Below, piece by piece: positions 20,330 through 29,197 of a DNA stretch of 64,000 nucleotides. Below the pieces are notes generated by a model that did no database searches, had not been told where the DNA came from, and saw only the letters and a list, made by a program, of their open reading frames with translations. The stretch is from Compostimonas suwonensis (GTDB taxonomy: Bacteria > Actinomycetota > Actinomycetes > Actinomycetales > Microbacteriaceae), in the NCBI RefSeq assembly GCF_002797855.1, contig NZ_PGFB01000003.1, positions 558,001-622,000 on the forward strand, in the 5' to 3' direction. Position 1 is the first letter of the stretch. Each line of letters opens with the position of its first letter. The translations under genes were made by a program, and so were the position numbers.

Positions 20330-21634
20330 ATGACATCGAAGCCCACACCCGTCCACGACTTCGAGACCCGGCAGATCCACGCCGGCGCGATCGTCGACTC
20401 GCAGGTCGGAGCGCGGATCGGTCCGGTCTACCAGACGGCCGGCTACCTGTTCTCCTCCTTCGACGACGCGGAGGCCCGGTTCGCGGGCACGACCGCGGCG
20501 AACGTCTACTCGCGCAGCGACAACCCCACGAACGCCGCCGCGGCCCGGCGGCTGGCCGATCTCGAGGGCGGGGTCGCCGGAGTGCTCGTCGGCAGCGGTC
20601 AGGCGGCGATCGCGGCCACGCTGTTCGCGCTCGCCTCCCAGGGCGACCACATCCTGGCCACCGCGAACCTCTACGAGGGCACCCGGCAGATGTTCCAGGG
20701 CAGCCTCGCGCGACAGGGCCTCGTGGTCGAGTACGTGCCGGAGTCGGCGAGCGACGAGGAATGGGCCTCGAAGGTCACCGAGCGCACCCGCGCGATCTAC
20801 ACCGAGACGATCCCGAACCCCAAGAACACGGTCGTCGACCTCGAACGGCTCGCGGGCGTCGCCCACCGGGCCGGCGTTCCCCTCGTGGTCGACAGCACGG
20901 TCGCGACCCCCTACCTGTGCCGGCCTCTCGAATGGGGCGCCGACATCGTCATCCACTCGACCTCGAAGTGGCTCGCCGGCCACGGCTCGGTCATCGGCGG
21001 GGCCGTCATCGACGGCGGCCGTTTCGACTGGGCGGCCAACGCCGAGCGCTTCCCGCAGCTGACAGAGTCGCCGCGACCGGGCGTGGGATCGTTCGTGGAG
21101 CGGTTCGGGGCATCCGCGTTCTCGGTCTACCTGCGCAGCGTCATCGTGCTCGAGTACGGCCCGACCGTGCCGCCCACGAGCACCTTCCTGCTGCTGCACG
21201 GTGTGGAGACCCTCTCGGTGCGGATGGACCGCCACGTGGCGAACGCCCAGGTCGTCGCGGAATGGCTCGACGCGCATCCCGCCGTCGCCGGTGTGGACTA
21301 CCCGGGCCTGCCGTCGAACCCGTACCACGAGCGCGCGAAGAAGTACCTGCCCAAGGGGGCTGGCTCGATCGTCTCCTTCGACCTCGCGGGCGGGCGCCCC
21401 GCCGCGCGCCGGTTCATCGACGCGCTGTCGCTCATCAGCAACATGACCCACATCGGCGACGTGCGCACGCTGGCCCTGCACACGGGCAGCACCATCCACG
21501 GCCGCCTGACCGAGGAGGAGCGGCTGGATGCCGGCATCACACCCGGTCTCATCCGTCTGTCGATCGGCCTCGAGAGCGCCCGGGACATCATCGGAGACCT
21601 CGAGCAGGCGCTTCAGCGCGCGACGGAGGAGTGA
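20330..21634 (+). CDS. O-acetylhomoserine (thiol)-lyase family, MetY-like
   Basis: 434 aa, Cys/Met-metabolism PLP family of the long MetY type. The PLP lysine is K213 in HSTSKWLAGHG. PVYQTAGYLFSSFDDAEARF, YSRSDNPTNAAAARRLADLE and NPKNTVVDLERL are diagnostic. It would form homocysteine or a thioether from O-acetylhomoserine and sulfide or thiol. It is cotranscribed with the FAD protein and close to metF-metE, so a role in assimilating released sulfide or methanethiol is plausible. Its last 22 bp overlap the convergent C-S lyase gene. Confidence 0.92.
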   Translation: MTSKPTPVHDFETRQIHAGAIVDSQVGARIGPVYQTAGYLFSSFDDAEARFAGTTAANVYSRSDNPTNAAAARRLADLEGGVAGVLVGSGQAAIAATLFALASQGDHILATANLYEGTRQMFQGSLARQGLVVEYVPESASDEEWASKVTERTRAIYTETIPNPKNTVVDLERLAGVAHRAGVPLVVDSTVATPYLCRPLEWGADIVIHSTSKWLAGHGSVIGGAVIDGGRFDWAANAERFPQLTESPRPGVGSFVERFGASAFSVYLRSVIVLEYGPTVPPTSTFLLLHGVETLSVRMDRHVANAQVVAEWLDAHPAVAGVDYPGLPSNPYHERAKKYLPKGAGSIVSFDLAGGRPAARRFIDALSLISNMTHIGDVRTLALHTGSTIHGRLTEEERLDAGITPGLIRLSIGLESARDIIGDLEQALQRATEE

Positions 21635-22875
21635 GCGGCATCCGCTCGGATCCCGGCGGCTGCGGGAGCGGCTGCACCGGCGGGAACAACGGCGGGAGCG
21701 GGAACAGCGGCGCCCGCCGGCGCGGGTGACGCGACGAGCCGGGCGATGCGCGCCACGGCCTCGCGCAGGGTCTCGGGCGCGCAGGCCAGGTTGAGCCGCA
21801 CGAAGCCGCGGCCCTCGCTGCCGAAGGTCGCCCCGTCGTTGAGGGCGACCCGGGCCTCGTGCAGGATGCGCTCGTGCGCGGACTCCCCGAGGCCCAGCCC
21901 GCGGATGTCGAGCCAGGCGAGGTAGCTCGCGTGCGGGCGGTGGTAGACGACCGCGGGCAGCTGCGCCCGCAGCAGCTCGTCGAGCAGCCGGTCGTTGGCG
22001 ACGATGTGCTCGACGGCGTCGTCGAGCCAGTCGGTACACGAGAAGGCGACGACGTTGGCGTGCAGGCCGAGGATGCTCGTGCGGTTGGCGACCTCCTCGG
22101 GCAGGGTGTCGAGCAGCTGGGCCGAGAACTCGTCGCCCGCCACGAGCAGCGCGCACTTCGTGCCGGCCAGGTTCCAGCCCTTGCTCGCCGAGGTCACGCA
22201 CACCGACCGCGCCCCGGCGTCGCGGGCGAGCGGGGTGAAGGGGGTGAACTCGACACCGGGGTGGGTGAGCGGCGCGTGGATCTCGTCGCTCACAACGAAG
22301 ACCCCGTAGCGGGCCGCGAGCCGGGCGACGGCGGCGAGCGTGCGAGCGTCGTGCACGAGACCGTGCGGGTTGTGCGGGTTGCACAGCAGGAAGGCGTGCG
22401 CACCCGCGGCGAAGGCGCGCTCGAGGCCCTCGAGGTCGAGCGCCCAGCCGCTCGCGGTCTCGAGCAGCGGCACGCCGGCGACCACCGCCCCGGCCTCCTC
22501 CACGAGCTCGAAGAACGGCGGGTAGACCGGGGGAGTGACCACGACCGTTCCGCCGGAGGGCACGACGAGCCGCAGCGTCTCCACGATCCCCACGCTGACA
22601 TCCGTCGCGACGTGCACGTGGCGGGGATCGACGGCCCAGCCCCAGCGCTCGGCGGCGAAGGCGCCGAAGGCGGGCGCGAGCGGGCCGGCGGCGTCGACGT
22701 ATCCCGTGTCGGAGGCCCGGATGCGCTGCACGAGCGTCTCGACGATGGGCGTGGCCAGCGCGTAGTCCATCTCCGCCACGAAGAGAGGCAGCACGTCAGG
22801 GGGGAAACGCGTCCACTTTATGCTGCTGCGCTCGCGGCGGATGGTGTCGACAGGCCGGGCGTGAATGAGTGCCAT
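21613..22875 (-). CDS. MalY/PatB-like C-S beta-lyase (aminotransferase class I fold)
   Basis: 420 aa. The start MALIHARPVDTIRRERSSIKW followed by FPPDVLPLFVAEMDYALA is typical of PatB/MalY. The PLP lysine is in TSASKGWNLAGTK. CNPHNPHG and FVVSDEIHAPLTHPG are the substrate and PLP contacts. These enzymes split cystathionine, cysteine conjugates or S-alkylcysteines into thiol, pyruvate and ammonia. An Ala/Pro-rich tail of about 35 residues, overlapping the end of metY on the other strand, is unusual. Divergent from metF. Confidence 0.9.
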   Translation of the reverse strand: MALIHARPVDTIRRERSSIKWTRFPPDVLPLFVAEMDYALATPIVETLVQRIRASDTGYVDAAGPLAPAFGAFAAERWGWAVDPRHVHVATDVSVGIVETLRLVVPSGGTVVVTPPVYPPFFELVEEAGAVVAGVPLLETASGWALDLEGLERAFAAGAHAFLLCNPHNPHGLVHDARTLAAVARLAARYGVFVVSDEIHAPLTHPGVEFTPFTPLARDAGARSVCVTSASKGWNLAGTKCALLVAGDEFSAQLLDTLPEEVANRTSILGLHANVVAFSCTDWLDDAVEHIVANDRLLDELLRAQLPAVVYHRPHASYLAWLDIRGLGLGESAHERILHEARVALNDGATFGSEGRGFVRLNLACAPETLREAVARIARLVASPAPAGAAVPAPAVVPAGAAAPAAAGIRADAAHSSVAR

Positions 22876-23113
22876 CGACTCAGGATGAGGTTCATCCCGC
22901 CTCCGCGTCGACGGGCCCCGTCACGAATCGTCGCGCACCGTCATCCGGGGTAACACTGGCGAACGGGGGTTTCGCGCGCTCCCGGCAGGAGCCTAGGCTC
23001 CCTCATAACCGTTCGGCCGCTCAGGCCGCACGACGAGCGACAGCCGAGCCCGGCACCCGCCCGAACCGATCGACACGTCATCGAGAAGACACCGTCACGG
23101 GAAGGGATGTGCC
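22876..23113. promoter_or_regulatory. Divergent promoter region, C-S lyase / metF
   Basis: This 238-bp gap serves both the C-S lyase gene and metF. A TAGGCT box at about 22994-22999 (within GAGCCTAGGCTCCC, itself a palindrome) could be the metF -10, leaving a leader of roughly 110 nt. I looked for a SAM-type riboswitch in that leader and could not build a convincing four-stem fold. Confidence 0.4.
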
Positions 23114-24037
23114 ATGCCGACGTTCTCCTTCGAGCTCTACCCGCCGCGCAGCGCGGCGGCCGAGCTCGCCCTCGTCGACTCCCTCGTGCACCTCGCCCGG
23201 GTCGATCCCGAGTTCATCTCGGTCACGTACGGCGCGAACGGCTCCTCGCGGGGCGCGTCGCTCGCGGTGCTCAAGGAGCTCCTCGTCCTCGGCATCCAGC
23301 CGATGGCCCACCTCACCTGCGTCGGCTCCTCGTACTCCGAGGCCACCCGGCTCATCCGGGAGTTCCTCGACTCGGGGGTTCGGAGCTTCCTGGCCCTCCG
23401 AGGCGACCCGCCGGAGGGCACGAGCGAAGACGACGTCTTCCTCGGCGACCTCCGCAGCGCGGGCGAGCTCGTGCAGCTCATCCACCACGTGCAGGCGGAG
23501 CGGGAGCCCTTCAGCGAGCAGGACGTCGAGGGCTTCCCGGGCGTCAAGCGCCTGCGCACGGGCGAGAGGGTGACGATCGCCGTCGCCGCGTTCCCGAACG
23601 GGCATCCGCGCTCCCGCTCGGTCACCCAAGACCTCGACACCCTGCTCGCGAAGGAGGCCGCGGGGGCGAACCTCGCGATCACCCAGCTCTTCTTCCACGC
23701 GGAGGACTACCTGCGCTTCGTCGACCAGGCGCGCGCCGCCGGAGTGACGATGCGCATCCTGCCCGGCATCATGCCGGTGCTGAGCTCACGCAGGCTCGAG
23801 CGCATCCTCGAGCTCACGGGCGAGGCCGCACCAGTGGAGCTGCAGCGGCGGCTGAGCGTCCACGCGTCCCCGGCCTCCCAGGCGGCGGTCGGCCTCGACT
23901 ACGCGACCGAGCTGAGCGCCGAGGTGCTCGACGGGGGCGCCCCCGGCCTGCATCTCTACACCTTCAATCGTTCCGGCCCCGTGCTCGCGATACTGCGCGA
24001 GCTCGGACTCATCACCACAGTTAGGGAACCAGCATGA
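23114..24037 (+). CDS. metF: 5,10-methylenetetrahydrofolate reductase
   Basis: 307 aa. It reduces methylene-THF to methyl-THF, the methyl donor for methionine synthesis. FSFELYPPRSAAAELALVDS at the N-terminus contains the conserved Glu, EFISVTYGANGSSR the folate-site residues, and FLALRGDPP plus NLAITQLFFHAEDYLRF the FAD-binding region. An AAGGGA ribosome site precedes the ATG. It overlaps metE by ATGA. Confidence 0.94.
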   Translation: MPTFSFELYPPRSAAAELALVDSLVHLARVDPEFISVTYGANGSSRGASLAVLKELLVLGIQPMAHLTCVGSSYSEATRLIREFLDSGVRSFLALRGDPPEGTSEDDVFLGDLRSAGELVQLIHHVQAEREPFSEQDVEGFPGVKRLRTGERVTIAVAAFPNGHPRSRSVTQDLDTLLAKEAAGANLAITQLFFHAEDYLRFVDQARAAGVTMRILPGIMPVLSSRRLERILELTGEAAPVELQRRLSVHASPASQAAVGLDYATELSAEVLDGGAPGLHLYTFNRSGPVLAILRELGLITTVREPA

Positions 24038-26373
24038 CATCCATCTCTCCTTTCCCCGGCGGCACGATCCTCGGTTACCCGCGGATCGGCCGGCGGCGCG
24101 AGCTCAAGAAGGCCGTCGAGGCGTTCTGGGCCGGGAAGATCTCGGCCGACCAGCTCGAGACGGCGGCCGCAGAGCTGCGAGACGCCACTCGTGCGCGGCT
24201 GCTCGGCCTCGGGCTCGGCGCGGCCGACTCCTCCATCCCCGGGGACTTCTCGTTCTACGACCAGGTGCTCGACGCGGCCGTGACCGTCGGTGCGGTGCCC
24301 GCGCGCTTCGAGCGACTGGTGAAGGATGACGGCACCATCGACCTGGCAGGCTACTTCACCATCGCCCGCGGCGAAGGCGACGACGTTCCGGCCGAGATGA
24401 CCAAGTGGTTCGACTCGAACTACCACTACCTCGTTCCGGAGATCGCGCCGGAGACCCCGTTCCACCTCGCCTCCGACCGCCTGGTGCGCGAGTTCGAGGA
24501 GGCGCTCGCCGCCGGCGTCGTCACCCGGCCGGTCCTCGTCGGCCCGCTGACCTTCCTGCTGCTCGCCAAGGCCGGGGTCGGCGCGCCCGAGGGCTACCTG
24601 CCCTTCGACCGCCTCGACGACCTCGTGCCGGTCTACGAGCAGCTGCTCGCCCGCCTGAGTGCCGCCGGTGCGGACTGGGTGCAGCTCGACGAGCCGGCCC
24701 TCGTGAGCGAGGCCGTCGACGTTCCCCGCGAGCGTGTGCTCGCCGCCGTCTCCGCGGTGTACTCGCGGCTGACCTCGGCGGCGGAGCGCCCGCAGATCTT
24801 CGTCGCGGCGCCCTACGGAAGCCTCGACGACGCCCTTCCCGTCCTGCTCGGCACGGGCGTCGAGGCGATCGGCCTCGACCTCGTGCGCGGCTCGGTTCCG
24901 CAGCTCGACGGCGACGCCGCGGCGGCTGCGGCTCGGACGGTCCTCGTCGGCGGCGTCGTCGACGGCCACAACATCTGGCGGGGCGACCTCGGCGCGGCCC
25001 TGTCGACGCTCGAGTCGCTCAGGGAGCTCAGCCCCCGCGTCTCCGCCTCGACCTCCACCTCGCTCTTCCACGTGCCGCACGACGTGCACGACGAGACCCT
25101 GCTCGGCGAGCAGCTGACGAGCTGGCTCGCCTTCGCCGACCAGAAGGTGCAGCAGGTCGCGACGTTGGCCCGCGGGCTGGCCGAGGGCGCGGCGGCGATC
25201 GAGGAGGAGGTGGCCGCGGCATCCGCTGCCCTCGACGACCGTCGCCGGGCGACCGGCGTGCACGACGGCTCGGTGCGCGAGCGGGCCGCCGCCCTCACCG
25301 CCGCCGACTTCTCGCGCGGCGACTACGGGGTGCGGCTCGCGGCGCAGAGCGCTGCGCTCGACCTGCCCCTGCTGCCGACGACGACGATCGGCTCCTTCCC
25401 CCAGACCGGCGACATCCGCACCTCGCGGGCCGCCTTCACGAAGGGCGAGATCACCGAGGCCGAGTACACCGACTACCTCAAGGCCGAGATCGCCCGGGTC
25501 ATCGCCCTGCAGGAGCAGATCGGACTCGACGTCATCGTGCACGGCGAGCCCGAGCGCAACGACATGGTGCAGTACTTCGCCGAGAACCTCGACGGCTTCG
25601 CGGTCACCCAGAACGGCTGGGTGCAGTCCTACGGCTCGCGGTGTACGCGGCCGTCGATCCTCTGGGGCGACGTGTCGCGGCCCTCGCCGATCACGGTCGA
25701 GTGGTCGAGCTATGCGCAGAGCCTCACCGAGAAGCCCGTCAAGGGCATGCTCACCGGCCCCGTGACGATCCTCGCCTGGTCGTTCGTGCGCGACGACCAG
25801 CCGCTGCGCGACACCGCCAACCAGGTCGCGCTCGCCCTTCGCGACGAGATCGCCGACCTCGAGGCGGCCGGCATCAGCATCATCCAGGTCGACGAGCCGG
25901 CGCTGCGCGAACTGCTGCCCCTCAAGAAGAAGGATCACGCCGACTACCTCGACTGGTCGGTCGGCTCCTTCCGGCTCGCGACCTCCGGGGTGCGCGACGA
26001 GACCCAGATCCACACCCACCTCTGCTACTCGGAGTTCGGCGTCGTCATCGACGCGATCGACCGCCTCGACGCCGACGTCACCTCGATCGAGGCGGCCCGG
26101 TCGAAGATGGAGGTCGTGCCCGACATCCAGCGCAGCGGTTTCGGGCGCGGCATCGGGCCGGGCGTCTACGACATCCACTCGCCGCGTGTGCCGAGCGTCG
26201 CCGAGGTCACCGAGCTCATCGGCACGGCCCTCGGCTCGATCCCCGTGCGCCAGGTGTGGGTCAACCCCGACTGCGGGCTCAAGACCCGCGGCTACGCCGA
26301 GACGGTGGAGTCGCTGAGCAACGTGCTCGCGGCCACCCGGGCGGTGCGGGAGACGCTGGCGGTCTCGGCGTAG
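24034..26373 (+). CDS. metE: Cobalamin-independent methionine synthase
   Basis: 779 aa, full length, with N- and C-terminal MetE barrels. TILGYPRIGRRRELKKAVEA begins the first barrel and PTTTIGSFPQTGDIR the second. Zinc ligands are visible as the His and Cys in IHTHLCYSEFG, the Glu in the following stretch and the Cys in WVNPDCGLKTRG. EPERNDMVQYFAENL is the substrate region. It methylates homocysteine using methyl-THF polyglutamate from the coupled metF. A long palindromic element follows 14 nt after the stop. Confidence 0.96.
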   Translation: MTSISPFPGGTILGYPRIGRRRELKKAVEAFWAGKISADQLETAAAELRDATRARLLGLGLGAADSSIPGDFSFYDQVLDAAVTVGAVPARFERLVKDDGTIDLAGYFTIARGEGDDVPAEMTKWFDSNYHYLVPEIAPETPFHLASDRLVREFEEALAAGVVTRPVLVGPLTFLLLAKAGVGAPEGYLPFDRLDDLVPVYEQLLARLSAAGADWVQLDEPALVSEAVDVPRERVLAAVSAVYSRLTSAAERPQIFVAAPYGSLDDALPVLLGTGVEAIGLDLVRGSVPQLDGDAAAAAARTVLVGGVVDGHNIWRGDLGAALSTLESLRELSPRVSASTSTSLFHVPHDVHDETLLGEQLTSWLAFADQKVQQVATLARGLAEGAAAIEEEVAAASAALDDRRRATGVHDGSVRERAAALTAADFSRGDYGVRLAAQSAALDLPLLPTTTIGSFPQTGDIRTSRAAFTKGEITEAEYTDYLKAEIARVIALQEQIGLDVIVHGEPERNDMVQYFAENLDGFAVTQNGWVQSYGSRCTRPSILWGDVSRPSPITVEWSSYAQSLTEKPVKGMLTGPVTILAWSFVRDDQPLRDTANQVALALRDEIADLEAAGISIIQVDEPALRELLPLKKKDHADYLDWSVGSFRLATSGVRDETQIHTHLCYSEFGVVIDAIDRLDADVTSIEAARSKMEVVPDIQRSGFGRGIGPGVYDIHSPRVPSVAEVTELIGTALGSIPVRQVWVNPDCGLKTRGYAETVESLSNVLAATRAVRETLAVSA

Positions 26374-26387
26374 TTGTTGTCAGTGTT

Positions 26388-26471
26388 CGGCCGGAACAGG
26401 ATGGTTACGCGGCACGCCGCGATCGGATGCCGCATTCCGCGGTGATCCGCGAAGCCATCCTGTTCCGGCCG
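26388..26471. repeat. 84-bp palindromic element A at the metE 3' end
   Basis: Arms CGGCCGGAACAGGATGG (26388-26404) and CCATCCTGTTCCGGCCG (26455-26471) are perfect 17-bp inverted repeats around a 50-nt core. Inner arms CGCGG/CCGCG also pair. The core contains CGCGGCACGCCGCG. AACAGG and CCTGTT are 64 nt apart start to start, the same as in elements B (30.6 kb) and C (59.1 kb). Its place just after metE suggests a terminator or mRNA 3'-end stabiliser. Confidence 0.85.
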
Positions 26472-26825
26472 AGCCGACGGCAGCGGCGAGCACACCCGGA
26501 TCGTCCCTCCGCTCGGGCTGCTCTACGTGGGCCGGACGTCGCCGGGCAACTGGCTGCGCTACGCGGTCGGAGCACTTTCGACGCCGCCGACGAGGTGCCG
26601 TGGCATCAGGCGCATCACTGGGATCGCCTCGAGCTCCCGTCGCCGGAGCTCGAGGCCGGCATCCGCGTGCTCAGGCTGCACACCGTGCGAGAGGGCGGCA
26701 TGAACTACGCCACCCTGGACTTCACCCTCCGCTCGCCTCTCGGCAGGCCTCGCGAAACGGCGCCGCCTGAGCGAGGATGAGGTGAAGCGGGTCTTCACCG
26801 AAGACCGGGTCGAAGGGAATCGAAC
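26472..26825. other. Intergenic stretch with possible decayed coding sequence
   Basis: No intact gene is visible. One frame reads STFDAADEVPWHQAHHWDRL and LRLHTVREGGMNYATLDFTL; another reads GLLYVGRTSPGNWLRYAVG and, near the end, RRLSEDEVKRVFTEDR. The phrases sit in different frames, which suggests one or two fragmented genes rather than a new one. The last 40 bp hold the upstream region of 26826. Confidence 0.35.
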
Positions 26826-27221
26826 ATGACCGAATGGACCACGTCTGAGCTCGACCGCATCGGCGGTGCCGAGGAGCTGCACATCGCCTCACGGCGCGAG
26901 GACGGCACGCTGCGCCCCTCCGTGACCATCTGGGCGGTGCGCCTCGGTGACGGCGTCTTCGTGCGCTCCGCCTACGGGCCCGAGAACCCCTGGTTCGTGC
27001 GCGCGCAGCGGGCCGGAACCGGGCGCATCCAGGCGGGCGGGGTCGAGCGCGACGTCGTCTTCGCCGCGGCCGACCCGAGCGAGCAGGAGGCCATCGACGC
27101 GGCCTACCACGAGAAGTACGACAGCCACGGGCAGGACATCGTGGGCACCGTCGTCGGTGAGAAGGTGCACGCGCTCACACTGCGTCTGACCCCCGCCGAC
27201 TCCTCCGAGGGGGAGTCGTGA
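26826..27221 (+). CDS. DUF2255-like / flavin-nucleotide-binding small protein
   Basis: 131 aa starting MTEWTTSELDRIGGAEELHI. The order of strands (TIWAVRLGDGVFVRSAYGPE, then WFVRAQRAGTGRIQAGGVER, VVFAAAD) is that of a split-barrel fold as in DUF2255 and nitroreductase-like F420/FMN proteins. A cofactor role is therefore likely but unproven. It overlaps the downstream aldo/keto reductase by GTGA, giving a coupled operon. Confidence 0.82.
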   Translation: MTEWTTSELDRIGGAEELHIASRREDGTLRPSVTIWAVRLGDGVFVRSAYGPENPWFVRAQRAGTGRIQAGGVERDVVFAAADPSEQEAIDAAYHEKYDSHGQDIVGTVVGEKVHALTLRLTPADSSEGES

Positions 27222-28105
27222 CCATCACCGTCGCGCTGAACGACGGCGTCGTTATGCCGGCGCTCGGCTTCGGCGTCTTCCAGAGCCCGCCCGAGGAGAC
27301 CGCGAGCGCCGTCGAGACCGCGTTGCGGACGGGCTACCGGCACATCGACACGGCCGCCGCGTACGGCAACGAGCGGCAGGTCGGCGAGGGGCTGCGCCGG
27401 TCGGGCATCCCCCGTTCCGAGGTGTTCCTCGAGACGAAGGTCTGGGTGAGCGACTACGGCTACGACGAGACCCTGCACGCCTTCGAGAAGGCGACAGGCA
27501 AGCTCGGCGTCGAGCAGCTCGACCTGCTGATCCTGCACCAGCCCGCGCCGGACCGGTTCGAGCAGACCATCGCCGCCTACAAGGCGCTCGAAGTCCTCCT
27601 CGCCGACGGCAGGGTGAGGGCGATCGGCGTCAGCAACTTCATGCCCCACCACCTGGAGCGACTGCTCGACGAGACCGATGTCGTGCCGGCCGTCAACCAG
27701 GTCGAGCTGCATCCGTACTTCACCCAGCCTGAGGTGCAGAGGGCGGATGCCGCGCACGGCATCCTGACCCAGGCGTGGTCCCCGATCGGCGGCATCACCT
27801 TCTACCCGGGCTTCGGCGATGAACGCCGCAGCGTCCTGGACGACCCGACCCTGCAGGCCATCGCCCGGGCGCACGGCAAGACGGCCGCGCAGGCGATGCT
27901 GCGCTGGCATCTGCAGGAGGGCCGCTCCGCGATTCCGAAGTCCACGAATCCCGCGCGCATCGCCGAGAACTTCGACGTCTTCGATTTCGAGCTGAGTGCC
28001 GAGGAGCTCGCGCGCATCAACGCCCTCGACACGGGCGTGCGCAACGGCCCCGACCCCGACCTGCCGCGGATCGAGGCCTTCGCCCGGGTCATCCCCGAGG
28101 CCTGA
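27218..28105 (+). CDS. Aldo/keto reductase
   Basis: 295 aa. The catalytic tetrad is visible: Asp and Tyr in RHIDTAAAYGNE, Lys in VFLETKVWVSDYG, and His in LLILHQPAPDRFE. AIGVSNFMPHHLERLL and IPKSTNPARIAENF bind NADPH. The length matches AKR5-type 2,5-diketogluconate/aldehyde reductases. The GTG start is set by overlap with the upstream gene. Substrate is unknown, probably carbonyl detoxification. Confidence 0.92.
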   Translation: MTITVALNDGVVMPALGFGVFQSPPEETASAVETALRTGYRHIDTAAAYGNERQVGEGLRRSGIPRSEVFLETKVWVSDYGYDETLHAFEKATGKLGVEQLDLLILHQPAPDRFEQTIAAYKALEVLLADGRVRAIGVSNFMPHHLERLLDETDVVPAVNQVELHPYFTQPEVQRADAAHGILTQAWSPIGGITFYPGFGDERRSVLDDPTLQAIARAHGKTAAQAMLRWHLQEGRSAIPKSTNPARIAENFDVFDFELSAEELARINALDTGVRNGPDPDLPRIEAFARVIPEA

Positions 28106-28151
28106 TCCGAGGCTCGGCCCGAGGTCTGATCCGACGCGGAGAATGAGAGAG

Positions 28152-29090
28152 ATGATGAAGGCAGCTGGTTTCAGCCGGTTCGGCGGCCCGGAGGTGCTCG
28201 AGATCATGGAGCTCGCGGAGCCGCGGCCGGGCCCCGGCCGGGTTCGGATCGCGGTGCGCGCCGCCGGTGTCAACGCGAGCGACTGGAAGAAGCGCCAGGG
28301 CCTCATGGATCCGGAGCTCCCGCAGACCATGGGATACGAGGCGGCGGGCGTCGTCGACGAGCTCGGCGAAGGGGTCACGGATGTCGCGATCGGCGACCGC
28401 GTCTTCGGCTTCTGCGTCGACGGCGCGGCACAGGCCGAACTGGCCGTGCTGTCGTACTACGCGCCCATCCCGCCGTCGCTCGACTTCGCGGCCGCGGCCG
28501 CGCTGCCGTCCTCCGTGGAGACGGCGGCGCGGGCGCTCGACCAGCTCGGCATCGGTGTCGGCGGCGTCAGCGGCAGCGGCGGCGGCAGTACGGTGCTCAT
28601 CAACGGCGCCTCCGGAAGCGTCGGCGCCGCCGCCGTTCAACTCGCGGTTGCGCGCGGCGCACGCGTGATCGGCACCGGCAGCCCCGCCACCCACGACTAC
28701 CTGCGCTCGCTCGGCGCGGAGCCCGTCGTGTACGGCGACGGCATGGAGGAGCGGGTGCGCGAGCTCGCCCCCGACGGCGTCGACCGGGCGCTCGACGTCG
28801 CGGGGAGCGGCATCCTGCCCGAGCTCATCGACCTGGCGGGCGGCGCCGAGCACGTCATCACGATCGCCGACGTCGCCGGCGCGCAGCAGTACGGCGTGCG
28901 GTTCAGCAGGGGCGACTCCGGGCGCGCGCTCTACGCGCTCGCCCAGGTCGGCGAGCTGATCGAGTCCGGGCGTTTCGCGCTCCCGATCGGGCAGGCCTTC
29001 CCGCTGGCCGACGTCGCGGAGGCGCACCGCGTCGGCGAGACGGGCCGGGTGCGCGGCAAGCTCGTGCTGGTGGTCGGCTCCGCTGAGTGA
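28152..29090 (+). CDS. NADPH:quinone oxidoreductase (zinc-independent MDR family)
   Basis: 312 aa. KAAGFSRFGGPEVLEIMELA, GYEAAGVVDELGEGVTDVAI and the nucleotide motif NGASGSVGAAAVQLAVARGA define the family; the Cys/His zinc ligands of alcohol dehydrogenases are absent. Start is uncertain: ATGs occur at 28143, 28152 and 28155; the family usually begins MKA. It is a full-length homologue of the pseudogene at 903-1392. Cotranscription with the aldo/keto reductase (46-bp gap) suggests a shared role in electrophile or quinone detoxification. Confidence 0.9.
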   Translation: MMKAAGFSRFGGPEVLEIMELAEPRPGPGRVRIAVRAAGVNASDWKKRQGLMDPELPQTMGYEAAGVVDELGEGVTDVAIGDRVFGFCVDGAAQAELAVLSYYAPIPPSLDFAAAAALPSSVETAARALDQLGIGVGGVSGSGGGSTVLINGASGSVGAAAVQLAVARGARVIGTGSPATHDYLRSLGAEPVVYGDGMEERVRELAPDGVDRALDVAGSGILPELIDLAGGAEHVITIADVAGAQQYGVRFSRGDSGRALYALAQVGELIESGRFALPIGQAFPLADVAEAHRVGETGRVRGKLVLVVGSAE

Positions 29091-29197
29091 GACCCCGGGC
29101 GTCTGAGGGCAGGATGCCGCCACCACGGTAGCTGTCGGTGAGCTCTGCCGGCCGTCGTCCCCGGGCTGTCGGGGCGTGGCGGATTATGCTCGGAGAC

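Noticed and set aside
22994-23113. SAM riboswitch in the metF leader
   Set aside because: No convincing conserved core or pseudoknot partner could be found. A covariance-model scan (SAM-I, SAM-IV) would settle it.
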